Made by a program: the position numbers and the translations under genes. Of a DNA stretch of 64,000 nucleotides, positions 8,960-17,672 are shown piece after piece (position 1 is the first letter of the stretch; the number at the start of each line of letters is the position of its first letter). Below the pieces are notes generated by a model that was not told where the DNA came from, did no database searches, and worked only from the letters and a program-made list of their open reading frames with translations. The stretch lies in assembly GCA_947455465.1 (NCBI GenBank), contig CANGNS010000009.1, positions 54,283 through 118,282 on the forward strand, in the 5' to 3' direction. Source of the stretch: Comamonadaceae bacterium. Its GTDB lineage: Bacteria > Pseudomonadota > Gammaproteobacteria > Burkholderiales > Burkholderiaceae_C.

Positions 8960-9742
8960 TTAGTGGCTGGTGCCCAGATAGGCACTAATCACATCGGGGT
9001 TGTTGCGCACCTCGTCGGGCGTGCCATCGCCGATTTTCTTGCCGTAGTCCAGCACTACCACGCGGTCGCTGATGTCCATCACCACGCCCATATCGTGCTC
9101 AATGAGCACCACGGTCGTACCAAATTCGTCGTTCACGTCCAGAACAAAACGGCACATGTCCTGCTTTTCCTCGACATTCATGCCGGCCATAGGCTCATCC
9201 AGCAGCAACACCTGGGGCTCCATCGCCAGCGCCCGCCCCAGGTCGACCCGTTTTTGCAGGCCATAAGGCAGCTGTCCCACCGGTGTTTTGCGGTAGGCCT
9301 GGATTTCCAGAAAGTCGATGATGCGCTCGACCGCCTCGCGGTGCATGATCTCCTCGCGCTCGGCCGGCCCGATGCGCAGCGCCTGCAAAAAGATATTGCT
9401 CTTGATCTTGAGGTTGCGTCCGGACATGATGTTGTCCAACACACTCATGCCCTTGAACAAGGCCAGATTTTGGAAGGTACGGGCAATGCCCATGGTGGCC
9501 ACGTCGTGGCTGTCCATGTGGTCAAAAGTCTGGCCGCGAAAGGTGATCGAGCCATGTTGGGGCGTGTAGACCCCGTTGATGCAGTTGAGCATGGAGCTCT
9601 TGCCCGCGCCATTGGGGCCAATGATGGCCCGAATCTCATGCTCGCGGACATTAAATGAAATATCGGTCAGCGCCTTCACGCCGCCAAAGGCTAGAGAGAT
9701 GTTTTGGACGTCCAGGATGACGTCGCCGATTTTCTTGCTCAT
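8960..9742 (-). CDS. Branched-chain amino acid-type ABC transporter ATP-binding protein (LivG-like)
   Basis: A 260-residue ATPase with Walker A GPNGAGKSSML, the LivG-type FGGVKALTDISFNV start, signature LPYGLQKRVDLGRAL and Walker B VLLLDEPMAGMN. The segment ARTFQNLALFKGMSVLDNIM is typical of LivG. It forms the ATPase heterodimer with LivF of the same operon. Its ATG overlaps the stop of the upstream acyl-CoA synthetase gene by four bases (ATGA), implying translational coupling of ligase and transporter. Confidence 0.92.
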   Translation of the reverse strand: MSKKIGDVILDVQNISLAFGGVKALTDISFNVREHEIRAIIGPNGAGKSSMLNCINGVYTPQHGSITFRGQTFDHMDSHDVATMGIARTFQNLALFKGMSVLDNIMSGRNLKIKSNIFLQALRIGPAEREEIMHREAVERIIDFLEIQAYRKTPVGQLPYGLQKRVDLGRALAMEPQVLLLDEPMAGMNVEEKQDMCRFVLDVNDEFGTTVVLIEHDMGVVMDISDRVVVLDYGKKIGDGTPDEVRNNPDVISAYLGTSH

Positions 9743-11685
9743 GCTGCGGCTTTCACGGGGGCAAAGACTTTGGCGTCGCCGATTTGCAGGGTGGCGCTCA
9801 CGCTGCCTGTGCGGCCGTCCTCAAACTTCACTTGGGTCTCGATAAATTGCTCGTGCCGCCCCTGGTAGAGCGCATCAACCAGCACCTGGTATTTCTCGGC
9901 AATAAAGCCGCGACGTACTTTGTTGGTGCGGGTGAGTTCGCCGTCATCGGCGTCAAGTTCTTTGTGCAGGACCAAAAAGCGGCTGACTTGGCTGCCCGCC
10001 AACAGCGTGTCGCGGCTCAGATCGGCATTGACCTGTTCGACGCATTCCTTGATCAGCTGGTACACCTGCGGCTTTTGCGCCAGATCGGTGTAGCCGGCGT
10101 AGGGAAGATTGCGCCGCTCGGCCCAATTACCCACCGCGTCAAAATCGATATTGATCAACACGCAGACTTTTTCGCGTCCGTCGCCATAGGCCACCACTTC
10201 TTTAATGTGCTGGAAGAACTTGAGTTTGTTCTCCACATACTTGGGCGCAAACATGGCGCCGTCAAATTCACCGCCCTGGATGCGGCCCACATCCTTGACG
10301 CGGTCAATGATTTTGAGGTGACCTTGGGCGTCGATAAATCCGGCATCGTTGGTGTGGTACCAGCCATCAGCGCTAAGCACCTCGGCGGTCGCCTCCGGAT
10401 TTTTGTAATAACCCCGCAGCAAGCCAGGCGACTTGACCAGGATTTCGCCACTGGTGTCCACCTTGATCTCCACACCTGCGCAGGGCACGCCCACCGTATC
10501 TGCGCGGGCCTCCTTATCGGGCTGCAAGCAGACAAATACCGCCGTCTCGGTGGAGCCATAGAGCTGTTTGAGGTTGACGCCAATGGAGCGGTAAAAGCTA
10601 AACAGATCGGGGCCAATGGCTTCGCCCGCGGTATAGGCCACTCGTACCCGGCTAAAGCCCAGGTTGTTGCGCAAGGGGCCATACACCAGCACGTTGCCAA
10701 TGGCGTACAGGCAGCGGTCCCAGAGCGAGACGGCGCCGCCCGAACTCAGGCTGGGCCCTACCCGCTTGGCCAGTGCCATGCAGGCATGGAACATCCAGCG
10801 CTTGAAGGCCGAGGCGTCCTCCATGCGGATCATCACACTGGTGAGCAGTCCTTCAAACACCCGGGGCGGCGCAAAGTAATAAGTTGGGCCGATTTCCTTG
10901 AGGTCGATGGTCGCGGTGGCGGCCGACTCAGGGCAGTTCACGACATAGCCGCAGCTCAGCCACTGCGCGTAGCTGAAAATGTTTTGCCCGATCCAGGCTA
11001 CCGGCATATAGGCCAGCACTTCTTCGGCGGAGGTCAAGTGGTCAAAATCGGCGCCGGCACGGGCTCGGTTGAGCAAGGTGTCGTGTGAATGCACCACGCC
11101 CTTGGGGTTACCGGTGGTGCCGGAGGTGAAAAACATGGCGGCCGTGTCATCGGCACGCACCTGCGCCACCGCATCCCTGAAAAAGTGCGGATGCGCCTGC
11201 GCGTAAGCCTGACCCGCCGCTTGCAGCGCGTCCATGGACTGCAAGCCGTCCTGGGCGTAATTGCGCAGACCGCGTGGATCGTCGTAGTAAATATGGGTGA
11301 GCTGGGGCGCGTTCTCGCGCACCTCCAGAAGCTTATCCACTTGTTCCTGGTCCTCAGCGAACGCAAAGCGGACCTCGGCGTTATTGATAGGAAACACACA
11401 TTCCGCCGCGACGGCATCTTGGTACAGCGCCACAGGAATGGCACCCAGCGACTGCACCGCCAGCATGGTGGCGTACAGGCGCGGCCGATTGGCACCGACG
11501 ACAACCATATGCTCGCCCTTGCGCAGGCCAGCCTGGTGCAGACCTGCTGCCAGTTGCTCGACCATGGCAGCCATATCCGACCAATTGAGTGTTTGCCAGA
11601 TGCCGTATTCCTTTTCGCGCATGGCCGCAGCGCCTGGGCGCTCGCTGGCGTGCTTTAAGAGCAATTGGGGAAACGTGGTTTGCAT
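9739..11685 (-). CDS. AMP-dependent acyl-CoA synthetase (long-chain type)
   Basis: A 648-residue adenylate-forming ligase with an intact phosphate loop FFTSGTTGNPKGVVHSH near 188-204, YGSTETAVF, and WYHTNDAGFIDAQG, followed by IIDRVKDVGRIQGGEF. It resembles the long-chain acyl-CoA synthetase group, with the extended C-terminal region containing PKYVENKLKFFQHIKEVV. It activates a carboxylic acid to its CoA thioester with ATP. It is the first gene of the ligase/Liv operon and is coupled to livG, so it probably traps the imported acid. The specific acid is not evident. Divergent to the Crp/Fnr gene across a palindromic site. Confidence 0.88.
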   Translation of the reverse strand: MQTTFPQLLLKHASERPGAAAMREKEYGIWQTLNWSDMAAMVEQLAAGLHQAGLRKGEHMVVVGANRPRLYATMLAVQSLGAIPVALYQDAVAAECVFPINNAEVRFAFAEDQEQVDKLLEVRENAPQLTHIYYDDPRGLRNYAQDGLQSMDALQAAGQAYAQAHPHFFRDAVAQVRADDTAAMFFTSGTTGNPKGVVHSHDTLLNRARAGADFDHLTSAEEVLAYMPVAWIGQNIFSYAQWLSCGYVVNCPESAATATIDLKEIGPTYYFAPPRVFEGLLTSVMIRMEDASAFKRWMFHACMALAKRVGPSLSSGGAVSLWDRCLYAIGNVLVYGPLRNNLGFSRVRVAYTAGEAIGPDLFSFYRSIGVNLKQLYGSTETAVFVCLQPDKEARADTVGVPCAGVEIKVDTSGEILVKSPGLLRGYYKNPEATAEVLSADGWYHTNDAGFIDAQGHLKIIDRVKDVGRIQGGEFDGAMFAPKYVENKLKFFQHIKEVVAYGDGREKVCVLINIDFDAVGNWAERRNLPYAGYTDLAQKPQVYQLIKECVEQVNADLSRDTLLAGSQVSRFLVLHKELDADDGELTRTNKVRRGFIAEKYQVLVDALYQGRHEQFIETQVKFEDGRTGSVSATLQIGDAKVFAPVKAAA

Positions 11686-11779
11686 CCAAAAATCCTTCGA
11701 TTTCGATTAAGCGCCGGCCGATGCGCACAGCGGCGCGCTCCCGGATGCCGCTGATATTAGGATTGCATTTGACGTTTAG

Positions 11780-11797
11780 TTGTCGTTTGAACGACAA
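11780..11797. promoter_or_regulatory. 18-base palindrome in the divergent ligase/Crp promoter region
   Basis: TTGTCGTT-TG-AACGACAA is a perfect inverted repeat (8-base arms, 2-base centre) about 95 bases upstream of the synthetase ATG and 105 upstream of the Crp/Fnr ATG. Its size suits a dimeric regulator, and the adjacent Crp/Fnr protein is the obvious candidate. The sequence is not the canonical CRP or FNR site, so a dedicated specificity is inferred. Confidence 0.5.
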
Positions 11798-11902
11798 TTG
11801 CCCGCGGATCGACTAGGTGTTTTCCCTTCTCTTTCGAGTAGCTGACAAAAATAAGGCCACCACGCAGGTTTTCCCACTGCGCGCAGGCCCAGGAGACAGT
11901 CC

Positions 11903-12613
11903 ATGGCCTCTGATTTACCGCTGCACCAACGCCGGCGGCCCCTGACCGACGCGGAACTGAAGGCCATCCCCTGGATGCGCCTGCTCAGCGTGGACGAGCG
12001 CGAACGCGCCGCCACCGACCTCAAAGTCGCCGACGCCGTGCCCGGCGACATGCTGTGCCGCACCGGGCGGCCGGCCACCTACTGGTTTGGTGTGATTGAC
12101 GGCCTGCTCAAAATGAGCACCGACAACGCCCAGGGCCAAACCATCACCTACACCGGCATCCCGCCAGGCGGCTGGTTTGGTGAGGGCACGGCGCTCAAGC
12201 GCGAGGCCTACCGCTACAACATCCAGGCGCTGCGCAAAAGCCGGGTCGCAGGGCTGCACGTGGACACCTTCCACTGGCTGCTGGACCACTCCATCGCCTT
12301 CAACCGTTTTGTGATGAACCAGCTCAATGAGCGCCTGGGCCAGTTCATCGCGGCCCGCGAAATCGACCGGATGAACAACCCGGACGTGCGGGTGGCGCGC
12401 AGCCTGGCCGCACTGTTTAACCCGGTGCTGTACCCCGGCGTGGGCGAGGTGCTGCGCATTACCCAGCAAGAGTTGGCCTATTTGGTCGGCTTGTCGCGCC
12501 AGCGGGTGAACGAAGCCCTGACCACCTTGTCCGCCCAGGGCTCCATCGCTGTGGAATACGGCGGCCTGCGCGTGCTCAACCTGGCCGCCCTGCGCGCGCC
12601 GCCCGGGGTGTAA
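11903..12613 (+). CDS. Crp/Fnr family transcriptional regulator
   Basis: A 236-residue regulator. Residues about 30-140 form a cyclic-nucleotide-binding-type beta-roll, with GIPPGGWFGEGTALKREAYRYNIQAL at the phosphate-cassette position. A long dimer helix follows (FNRFVMNQLNERLGQFIAAREIDRM). The C-terminal winged helix has ITQQELAYLVGLSRQRVNEALTTL as recognition helix. FNR-type iron-sulfur cysteines are absent (only an isolated Cys near 52), so it is not an obvious oxygen sensor. It is divergent from the ligase/Liv operon and likely controls it. Upstream GGAGACAG provides a ribosome site. Effector unknown. Confidence 0.88.
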   Translation: MASDLPLHQRRRPLTDAELKAIPWMRLLSVDERERAATDLKVADAVPGDMLCRTGRPATYWFGVIDGLLKMSTDNAQGQTITYTGIPPGGWFGEGTALKREAYRYNIQALRKSRVAGLHVDTFHWLLDHSIAFNRFVMNQLNERLGQFIAAREIDRMNNPDVRVARSLAALFNPVLYPGVGEVLRITQQELAYLVGLSRQRVNEALTTLSAQGSIAVEYGGLRVLNLAALRAPPGV

Positions 12614-12673
12614 TTCGGGCTGCACAGGCGCGGCTTCGTAGAATGCGCGGCTGTTCCTCACCTCGGTAAGCGC

Positions 12674-13636
12674 ATGTCTCGCCCCCCCAAAATTCCCCAA
12701 GCGGTCGGCATCTTGCGCCGGGCCGCTGCGCCGCCGCCACGCGCACCCATCCCGGCCGGGCAAAGCAATACCGCGGCCATCGGCCCCAATGGCACGATGC
12801 GGCTGAACAAGCGCATGGCTGAGCTGGGCCTGGCCTCGCGCCGCGAAGCGGACGCCTGGATCGAAAAAGGCTGGGTCACGGTGGACGGGCGCCTGGCCGA
12901 AATGGGCATGCAGGTGGGGCCTGATGTGCGCATCGAAATCCACAAAGAGGCCAAAGGCCAGCAAGCCAAGCAGGTGACGGTGCTGATCAACAAGCCCTTG
13001 GGCCTGGTCAGCGGCCAAGCCGAAGACGGGCACACGCCGGCCATTTCGCTGGTGCAAGCACCAAACCGCTGGACTGAGGACAACGCACGCTTTTTCTTTC
13101 ACCCCAGCCAGCTCAAAAGCCTGGTGCCTGCCGGGCGCCTGGACATTGATTCGACCGGCCTTTTGGTGCTGACCCAGGACGGCCGGGTGGCACGCCATTT
13201 GATCGGCGAGGACCACGACATCGAAAAAGAATACCTGGTGCGCGTGGTCTACACCGGTGTGGACAACCCGGCAGCGGCCACCTCGGCGGCGGCCACCTAC
13301 GCCGCGCTGGCGCCTACGGGCCAGCTCAGCCGGATTGATGACGATGACCCGGTGAGCCAGGACGTGCAGTCGGTTTTCCCCGCCACCAAGCTGCAGCTGC
13401 TGCGCCACGGCCTGAGCCTGGATGGCCAGGCCCTGCGCCACGCCAAAGTGGAGTGGCAAAACCCCGAACAACTGCGCTTTGTGCTGCACGAGGGCAAAAA
13501 ACGCCAAATCCGGCGCATGTGCGAGCAAGTGGGCCTGAAGGTGGTGGGCCTCAAGCGCGTGCGCATCGGCAAGATCATGCTGGGCAACCTGCCGCTGGGC
13601 CAGTGGCGCTACCTGGCACCCCACGAGCGCTTTTAA
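12674..13636 (+). CDS. 23S rRNA pseudouridine synthase, RluF/RluB/RsuA family
   Basis: A 320-residue protein. After a proline-rich N-terminal extension (1-40), an S4 RNA-binding domain begins MRLNKRMAELGLASRREADAW. The catalytic domain has INKPLGLVSG and GRLDIDSTGLLVLTQDGR, whose Asp is the family nucleophile, then IEKEYLVRV and the C-terminal LHEGKKRQIRRMCEQVGLKVVGLKRVRIG. The layout best fits RluF (position 2604 in E. coli numbering), but RluB/RluE-like specificity cannot be excluded. It follows the Crp/Fnr gene after 60 bases and may have its own promoter (TAGAAT at 12639-12644). Confidence 0.85.
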   Translation: MSRPPKIPQAVGILRRAAAPPPRAPIPAGQSNTAAIGPNGTMRLNKRMAELGLASRREADAWIEKGWVTVDGRLAEMGMQVGPDVRIEIHKEAKGQQAKQVTVLINKPLGLVSGQAEDGHTPAISLVQAPNRWTEDNARFFFHPSQLKSLVPAGRLDIDSTGLLVLTQDGRVARHLIGEDHDIEKEYLVRVVYTGVDNPAAATSAAATYAALAPTGQLSRIDDDDPVSQDVQSVFPATKLQLLRHGLSLDGQALRHAKVEWQNPEQLRFVLHEGKKRQIRRMCEQVGLKVVGLKRVRIGKIMLGNLPLGQWRYLAPHERF

Positions 13637-13644
13637 CCGGCCCT

Positions 13645-13672
13645 CTTGTAAACCGCCGCGCAGCCCTTAATT
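13645..13672 (+). promoter_or_regulatory. Possible heat-shock (sigma-32) promoter of htpG
   Basis: CTTGTAA at 13645-13651 matches six of seven positions of the sigma-32 -35 element CTTGAAA. About 13 bases further lies CCTTAATT, a weak match to CCCCATnT. The site is about 75 bases upstream of htpG, a typical heat-shock gene. The -10 match is poor, so this is tentative. Confidence 0.35.
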
Positions 13673-13743
13673 GGGGTGGGCCCGGCGGACGGGCATTCGT
13701 GTTTTAGGCACGCATTTTGTATTTTTAGAGGCAATTTCACCCT

Positions 13744-15726
13744 ATGAGCAAGCAAACCCTGTCTTTCCAGGCCGAAGTGGCGCAACTTTTGCACCTGGTC
13801 ACCCATTCCCTGTATTCCAACAAAGAGATTTTCCTGCGCGAGCTGATCTCCAATGCCTCGGACGCCTGCGACAAGCTGCGTTTTGAGGCGATCAACGACA
13901 GCACCCTGCTCGCCGGTGACGCGGACCTGCAGGTGCGCGTCACGCTGGACAAAGACGCCAAGACCCTGACCATCACCGACAACGGCATCGGCATGTCGCA
14001 GCAAGAGGCCATCGACAACCTGGGCACGATTGCCAAGAGCGGCACCAAAGACTTTGTCAGCAAGCTCAGCGGCGACCAGAAATCGGACGCGCAGCTGATT
14101 GGGCAGTTTGGCGTGGGCTTTTATTCCGGCTTTATCGTGGCAGACAAAATTACCGTCGAGTCGCGCCGGGCCGGTCTGGCCGAGTCCGAAGGCGTGCGCT
14201 GGATCAGCGACGGCGGCGCCAGCGGCGGCGGTGCTTTTGAGGTCGAGACCATCAGCCGTGCCGCGCGGGGCACCAGCGTCATCCTGCACCTGCGCGAAGA
14301 CGCCCTGGACTATGCGCAGGCCTGGAAGGTCAAGGGCATCATCAACAAATACTCCGACCACATCAGCCTGCCCATACAGATGGAGAAGGAAGAGTGGAAA
14401 GACGGCGAGCTGATCGACCCCAATGACGAAAAAGCCGGTCGCCAACCCGGCGGCATGGTCAAAACCGGTGAGTGGGAAACCGTCAACAAAGCTAATGCCA
14501 TCTGGGCGCGTGCCAAAAAAGACATCAGCCAGGAGCAGTACGAGGATTTCTACAAGCAAATCAGCCACGACTTTGAGTCCCCGCTGGCCCACACCCACAA
14601 TCGGGTGGAAGGCAGCACCGAGTACACGCAGCTGCTCTACATCCCCGGCAAAGCGCCTATGGACTTGTACAACCGCGAAAAAACCGCGGGCATCAAGCTC
14701 TACGTCAAACGCGTTTTCATCATGGACGAGGCCGAAGCGCTGATGCCCACCTACCTGCGCTTTGTCAAAGGAGTGGTGGACTCGGCGGACCTGCCGCTGA
14801 ATGTCAGCCGCGAGCTGCTGCAGGAAAGCCGCGACGTCAAAGCCATCCGCGAGGGTTGCACCAAGCGCGTGCTGGGCATGCTGGAAGACCTGGCCAAGCA
14901 CGACAAAGCGCCCGAAGCCTCAGCCGACGGCGTGACCGATGTGGTGAGCGAAGAAGACAAGGCACTGGCCGGTAAGTACACCCGCTTTTACAACGAGTTT
15001 GGCGCCGTGCTCAAAGAGGGCCTGGGCGAGGACTTTGCCAACAAAGACCGCATCGCCAAACTGCTGCGCTTTGCTTCTACACAAAGCGACTCGGTCAGCG
15101 TGTCCTTTGCCGACTACAAAGCGCGCATGAAAGAGGGCCAGGAGGCGATTTACTACATCACTGCTGACAACTTGGCGGCTGCCAAAAACAGCCCGCAGCT
15201 CGAAGTCTTCAAGAAAAAAGGCATCGAAGTGCTGCTCATGACCGACCGCGTAGACGAGTGGGCGCTGAACTATGTGCAGGACTACGTAGACACCCCGCTG
15301 CAAAGCGTGGCCAAAGGCGCGGTGGACTTGGGCAGCTTGCAAGACGAGGCTGAGAAAAAAGCCGCCGAGGACGCCGCCGAGAGCTTTAAGCCGACGCTGG
15401 CCAAGCTCAAAGAAGCGCTCAAGGACAAGGCCGAAGACGTGCGCGTAACCACCCGCCTGGTCGACAGCCCGGCCTGCCTGGTCGTCAAAGACGACGGCAT
15501 GAGCACCCAACTGGCGCGCATGCTCAAACAAGCGGGCCAAAAGGCCCCCGAAGTCAAACCGGTGCTGGAGGTCAACGCCGACCATCCGCTGGTGAAAAAG
15601 CTCGACGGCTCGGTGCATTTTCACGACCTGGCGCACATCCTGTTTGACCAGGCACTGCTGGCCGAGGGCGGTTTGCCCGAGGACCCGGCCGCTTACGTCA
15701 AGCGCGTGAACGCTTTGCTGGCCTAA
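13744..15726 (+). CDS. htpG: Molecular chaperone HtpG (Hsp90)
   Basis: A 660-residue bacterial Hsp90. The GHKL ATPase domain is intact: [18 protein letters not shown] with the catalytic Glu33 and Asn37, ITDNGIGMS at 77-84, and [15 protein letters not shown]. The middle domain has the [15 protein letters not shown] and [19 protein letters not shown] blocks, with the catalytic-loop Arg. The C-terminal dimerisation domain ends without the eukaryotic MEEVD tail, as expected. It is an ATP-driven chaperone in the cytosol. Length is slightly above E. coli (624). A possible sigma-32 promoter lies upstream; neighbours on both sides are housekeeping genes. Confidence 0.97.
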   Translation: MSKQTLSFQAEVAQLLHLVTHSLYSNKEIFLRELISNASDACDKLRFEAINDSTLLAGDADLQVRVTLDKDAKTLTITDNGIGMSQQEAIDNLGTIAKSGTKDFVSKLSGDQKSDAQLIGQFGVGFYSGFIVADKITVESRRAGLAESEGVRWISDGGASGGGAFEVETISRAARGTSVILHLREDALDYAQAWKVKGIINKYSDHISLPIQMEKEEWKDGELIDPNDEKAGRQPGGMVKTGEWETVNKANAIWARAKKDISQEQYEDFYKQISHDFESPLAHTHNRVEGSTEYTQLLYIPGKAPMDLYNREKTAGIKLYVKRVFIMDEAEALMPTYLRFVKGVVDSADLPLNVSRELLQESRDVKAIREGCTKRVLGMLEDLAKHDKAPEASADGVTDVVSEEDKALAGKYTRFYNEFGAVLKEGLGEDFANKDRIAKLLRFASTQSDSVSVSFADYKARMKEGQEAIYYITADNLAAAKNSPQLEVFKKKGIEVLLMTDRVDEWALNYVQDYVDTPLQSVAKGAVDLGSLQDEAEKKAAEDAAESFKPTLAKLKEALKDKAEDVRVTTRLVDSPACLVVKDDGMSTQLARMLKQAGQKAPEVKPVLEVNADHPLVKKLDGSVHFHDLAHILFDQALLAEGGLPEDPAAYVKRVNALLA

Positions 15727-15793
15727 AAGCCAGCGCAGCGCAGACGGCGATGCCTGCGAGAATGGCGTTTTTCACACTTTTGCACTCCATAGC

Positions 15794-16231
15794 ATGAAAA
15801 CCCGCCTTCTCGCCCTGGCCGCCGGCCTTCTTGGCGCCGCCCTGACCTGCGCCGCCGACCCTGTCACTGATGCCGCCGCCAAAGAGCCGGGCGCGGTTCG
15901 CACGGCCAGCGGCCTGGTCTACCGCGTGCTCAAGGCCGGCAAAGGCGCCAGCCCCCTGGCCAGCGATGTGGTCAAAGTGCATTACCGCGGCACCTTCCCC
16001 GACGGACGCGAATTTGACAGCTCCTACCAGCGCAACGAGCCGACCGAGTTTCCTCTCAACAAAGTCATTCCCTGCTGGACCGAGGGCGTGCAGCTCATGA
16101 AAACCGGTGGCAAGGCCAAGCTGACCTGCCCGTCGTCCATCGCCTACGGCGAGCGCGGCGCCGGCGGCGTGATTCCGCCCCATGCCACCTTGCTTTTCGA
16201 GGTGGAGTTGCTGGCCATCAACGGCAAATAA
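15794..16231 (+). CDS. FKBP-type peptidyl-prolyl cis-trans isomerase, exported
   Basis: A 145-residue protein with an N-terminal signal sequence (MKTRLLALAAGLLGAALTCA) and a single FKBP domain: VVKVHYRGTFPDGREFDSSYQRNEPTEFPLNKVIPCWTEG and IAYGERGAGGVIPPHATLLFEVELL, which hold the active-site aromatic and hydrophobic residues. It likely speeds prolyl isomerisation of secreted proteins in the periplasm. The Cys near 19 is not in a good lipobox. A possible extended -10 (TGCGAGAAT, 15755-15763) precedes it. It lacks the long dimerisation N-terminus of FkpA, so the fkpA symbol is withheld. Confidence 0.9.
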   Translation: MKTRLLALAAGLLGAALTCAADPVTDAAAKEPGAVRTASGLVYRVLKAGKGASPLASDVVKVHYRGTFPDGREFDSSYQRNEPTEFPLNKVIPCWTEGVQLMKTGGKAKLTCPSSIAYGERGAGGVIPPHATLLFEVELLAINGK

Positions 16232-16238
16232 AGGCCAC

Positions 16239-16253
16239 GCCCGATAATCGGGC
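16239..16253 (+). promoter_or_regulatory. Palindrome and -10-like element abutting the dbpA start codon
   Basis: GCCCGAT-A-ATCGGGC is a perfect 15-base odd palindrome ending at the base before the dbpA ATG. It contains GATAAT (16243-16248), a good -10 hexamer placed so transcription could begin at or next to the A of ATG, giving a leaderless mRNA. Alternatively the RNA would form a 5-base hairpin covering the start region. No Shine-Dalgarno sequence is visible. Confidence 0.35.
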
Positions 16254-17648
16254 ATGACTGACACGCCCACCGACTTCTCCGCCCTGCCCCTGGCAGAGGC
16301 CACCCTGGCCAACTTGGCCCAACTGGGCTACCACCAGATGACGCCGATCCAGGCGGCCAGCCTGCCTGCGGCGCTTGCCGGCCAGGACCTGATCGCACAA
16401 GCCCAGACCGGCAGCGGCAAGACTGCCGCCTTCGCCCTGGCCCTGCTTGCCAAACTTAATCCGCGCTGGTTTGCCGTGCAAGCGCTGGTGCTCTGCCCCA
16501 CGCGTGAGCTGGCGGACCAGGTAAGCGCCGAAATCCGCCGCCTGGCGCGTGCGCAAGACAACGTTAAAGTGGTCACACTGTGCGGCGGCGTACCCCTGCG
16601 CGGTCAGCGCGCCAGCCTGGAAAACGGCGCCCACATCGTGGTCGGCACGCCCGGGCGGGTGATGGACCACTTGGAGCGCGGCAGCCTGAGCCTGGCTGAC
16701 ATGGGCACCTTGGTGCTGGACGAGGCCGACCGCATGCTGGACATGGGGTTTATGGACGACATCCGCACCGTGGTGCGCCAATGTCCGCCAACCCGACAGA
16801 CGCTGCTGTTTTCGGCTACCTACCCGGACGGCATCGCCAAACTGGCGCAGGACTTTTTACGCGAACCGGTGCGCATTGAGGTCAAAGCGCAGGCCGCCCA
16901 GGTGACGATTGAGCAGCGCTTTTACGAGATCACCAGGCCCCAGCGCCTAGAGGTGGTCGCCAAGTTGCTGCTGCACTTTCGCCCGGCAAGCACCCTGGCC
17001 TTTTGCAATACCAAGCAGCAATGCAAAGACCTGGTGGACTATTTGCAGCAGCAAGGCATAGGCGCGCTCGCTTTGTACGGCGAGCTCGAGCAGCGCGAGC
17101 GCGACCAGGTGCTGGCCCAGTTTGCCAACCGCAGCTGCGCCGTGCTGGTGGCCACTGACGTAGCCTCGCGCGGCCTGGACATCGATCAGCTGGAGGCGGT
17201 GATCAATGTAGACATCACGCCCGACCCCGAGGTGCATGTGCACCGCGTCGGGCGCACCGGGCGCGCCGGGGCCTCGGGCCTGGCGCTGAGCCTGGCCACC
17301 CTCAACGACATGGGACGCGTGGGCGCGATCGAGGTGTACCAAAAAATGTCCAGCATCTGGTACGGCCTGGACACCCTGACCCCCGCCAGCACGGCACCGC
17401 TGCTCGCACCCATGGTGACGCTGCAAATTCTGGGTGGGCGCAAGGAAAAAATCCGCGCCGGCGACGTGCTGGGCGCGCTGACCAACACCGAAGGCGGGCC
17501 AGCCTACACACGCGAGCAAATCGGCAAAATTCAGATTACCGAGTTTTGCACCTTTGTCGCCGTCGAGCGCTCGGTGGCCCATGCCGCCTGCGCCAAGCTC
17601 AATGCCGGGCGCGTAAAGGGCAAGAGCGTGAAAGTGCGTATTGTTTAA
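16254..17648 (+). CDS. dbpA: ATP-dependent RNA helicase DbpA
   Basis: A 464-residue DEAD-box helicase with all core motifs: Q-motif region TPIQAASLPA, Walker A AQTGSGKT (50-57), PTRELADQV, TPGRVMDHL, DEAD in VLDEADRMLDMGF, SAT in LLFSATYP, and HRVGRTGRAG. The C-terminal domain (about 385-464), with LGGRKEKIRAGDVLGALTN and FVAVERSVAHAACAKLNAGRVKGKSVKVRIV, is the DbpA RNA-recognition fold that targets hairpin 92 of 23S rRNA during 50S assembly. It starts 22 bases after the FKBP gene and lacks a clear ribosome site; a -10-like palindrome abuts its ATG. Confidence 0.95.
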   Translation: MTDTPTDFSALPLAEATLANLAQLGYHQMTPIQAASLPAALAGQDLIAQAQTGSGKTAAFALALLAKLNPRWFAVQALVLCPTRELADQVSAEIRRLARAQDNVKVVTLCGGVPLRGQRASLENGAHIVVGTPGRVMDHLERGSLSLADMGTLVLDEADRMLDMGFMDDIRTVVRQCPPTRQTLLFSATYPDGIAKLAQDFLREPVRIEVKAQAAQVTIEQRFYEITRPQRLEVVAKLLLHFRPASTLAFCNTKQQCKDLVDYLQQQGIGALALYGELEQRERDQVLAQFANRSCAVLVATDVASRGLDIDQLEAVINVDITPDPEVHVHRVGRTGRAGASGLALSLATLNDMGRVGAIEVYQKMSSIWYGLDTLTPASTAPLLAPMVTLQILGGRKEKIRAGDVLGALTNTEGGPAYTREQIGKIQITEFCTFVAVERSVAHAACAKLNAGRVKGKSVKVRIV

Positions 17649-17672
17649 GCTCTATCCCGCAAAGGAAAACCC

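Noticed and set aside
11915..13624. A 569-codon minus-strand frame opposite the Crp/Fnr and pseudouridine synthase genes
   Set aside because: It spans two real genes and their gap, has low-complexity His/Gln/Ala-rich content and no family motif.
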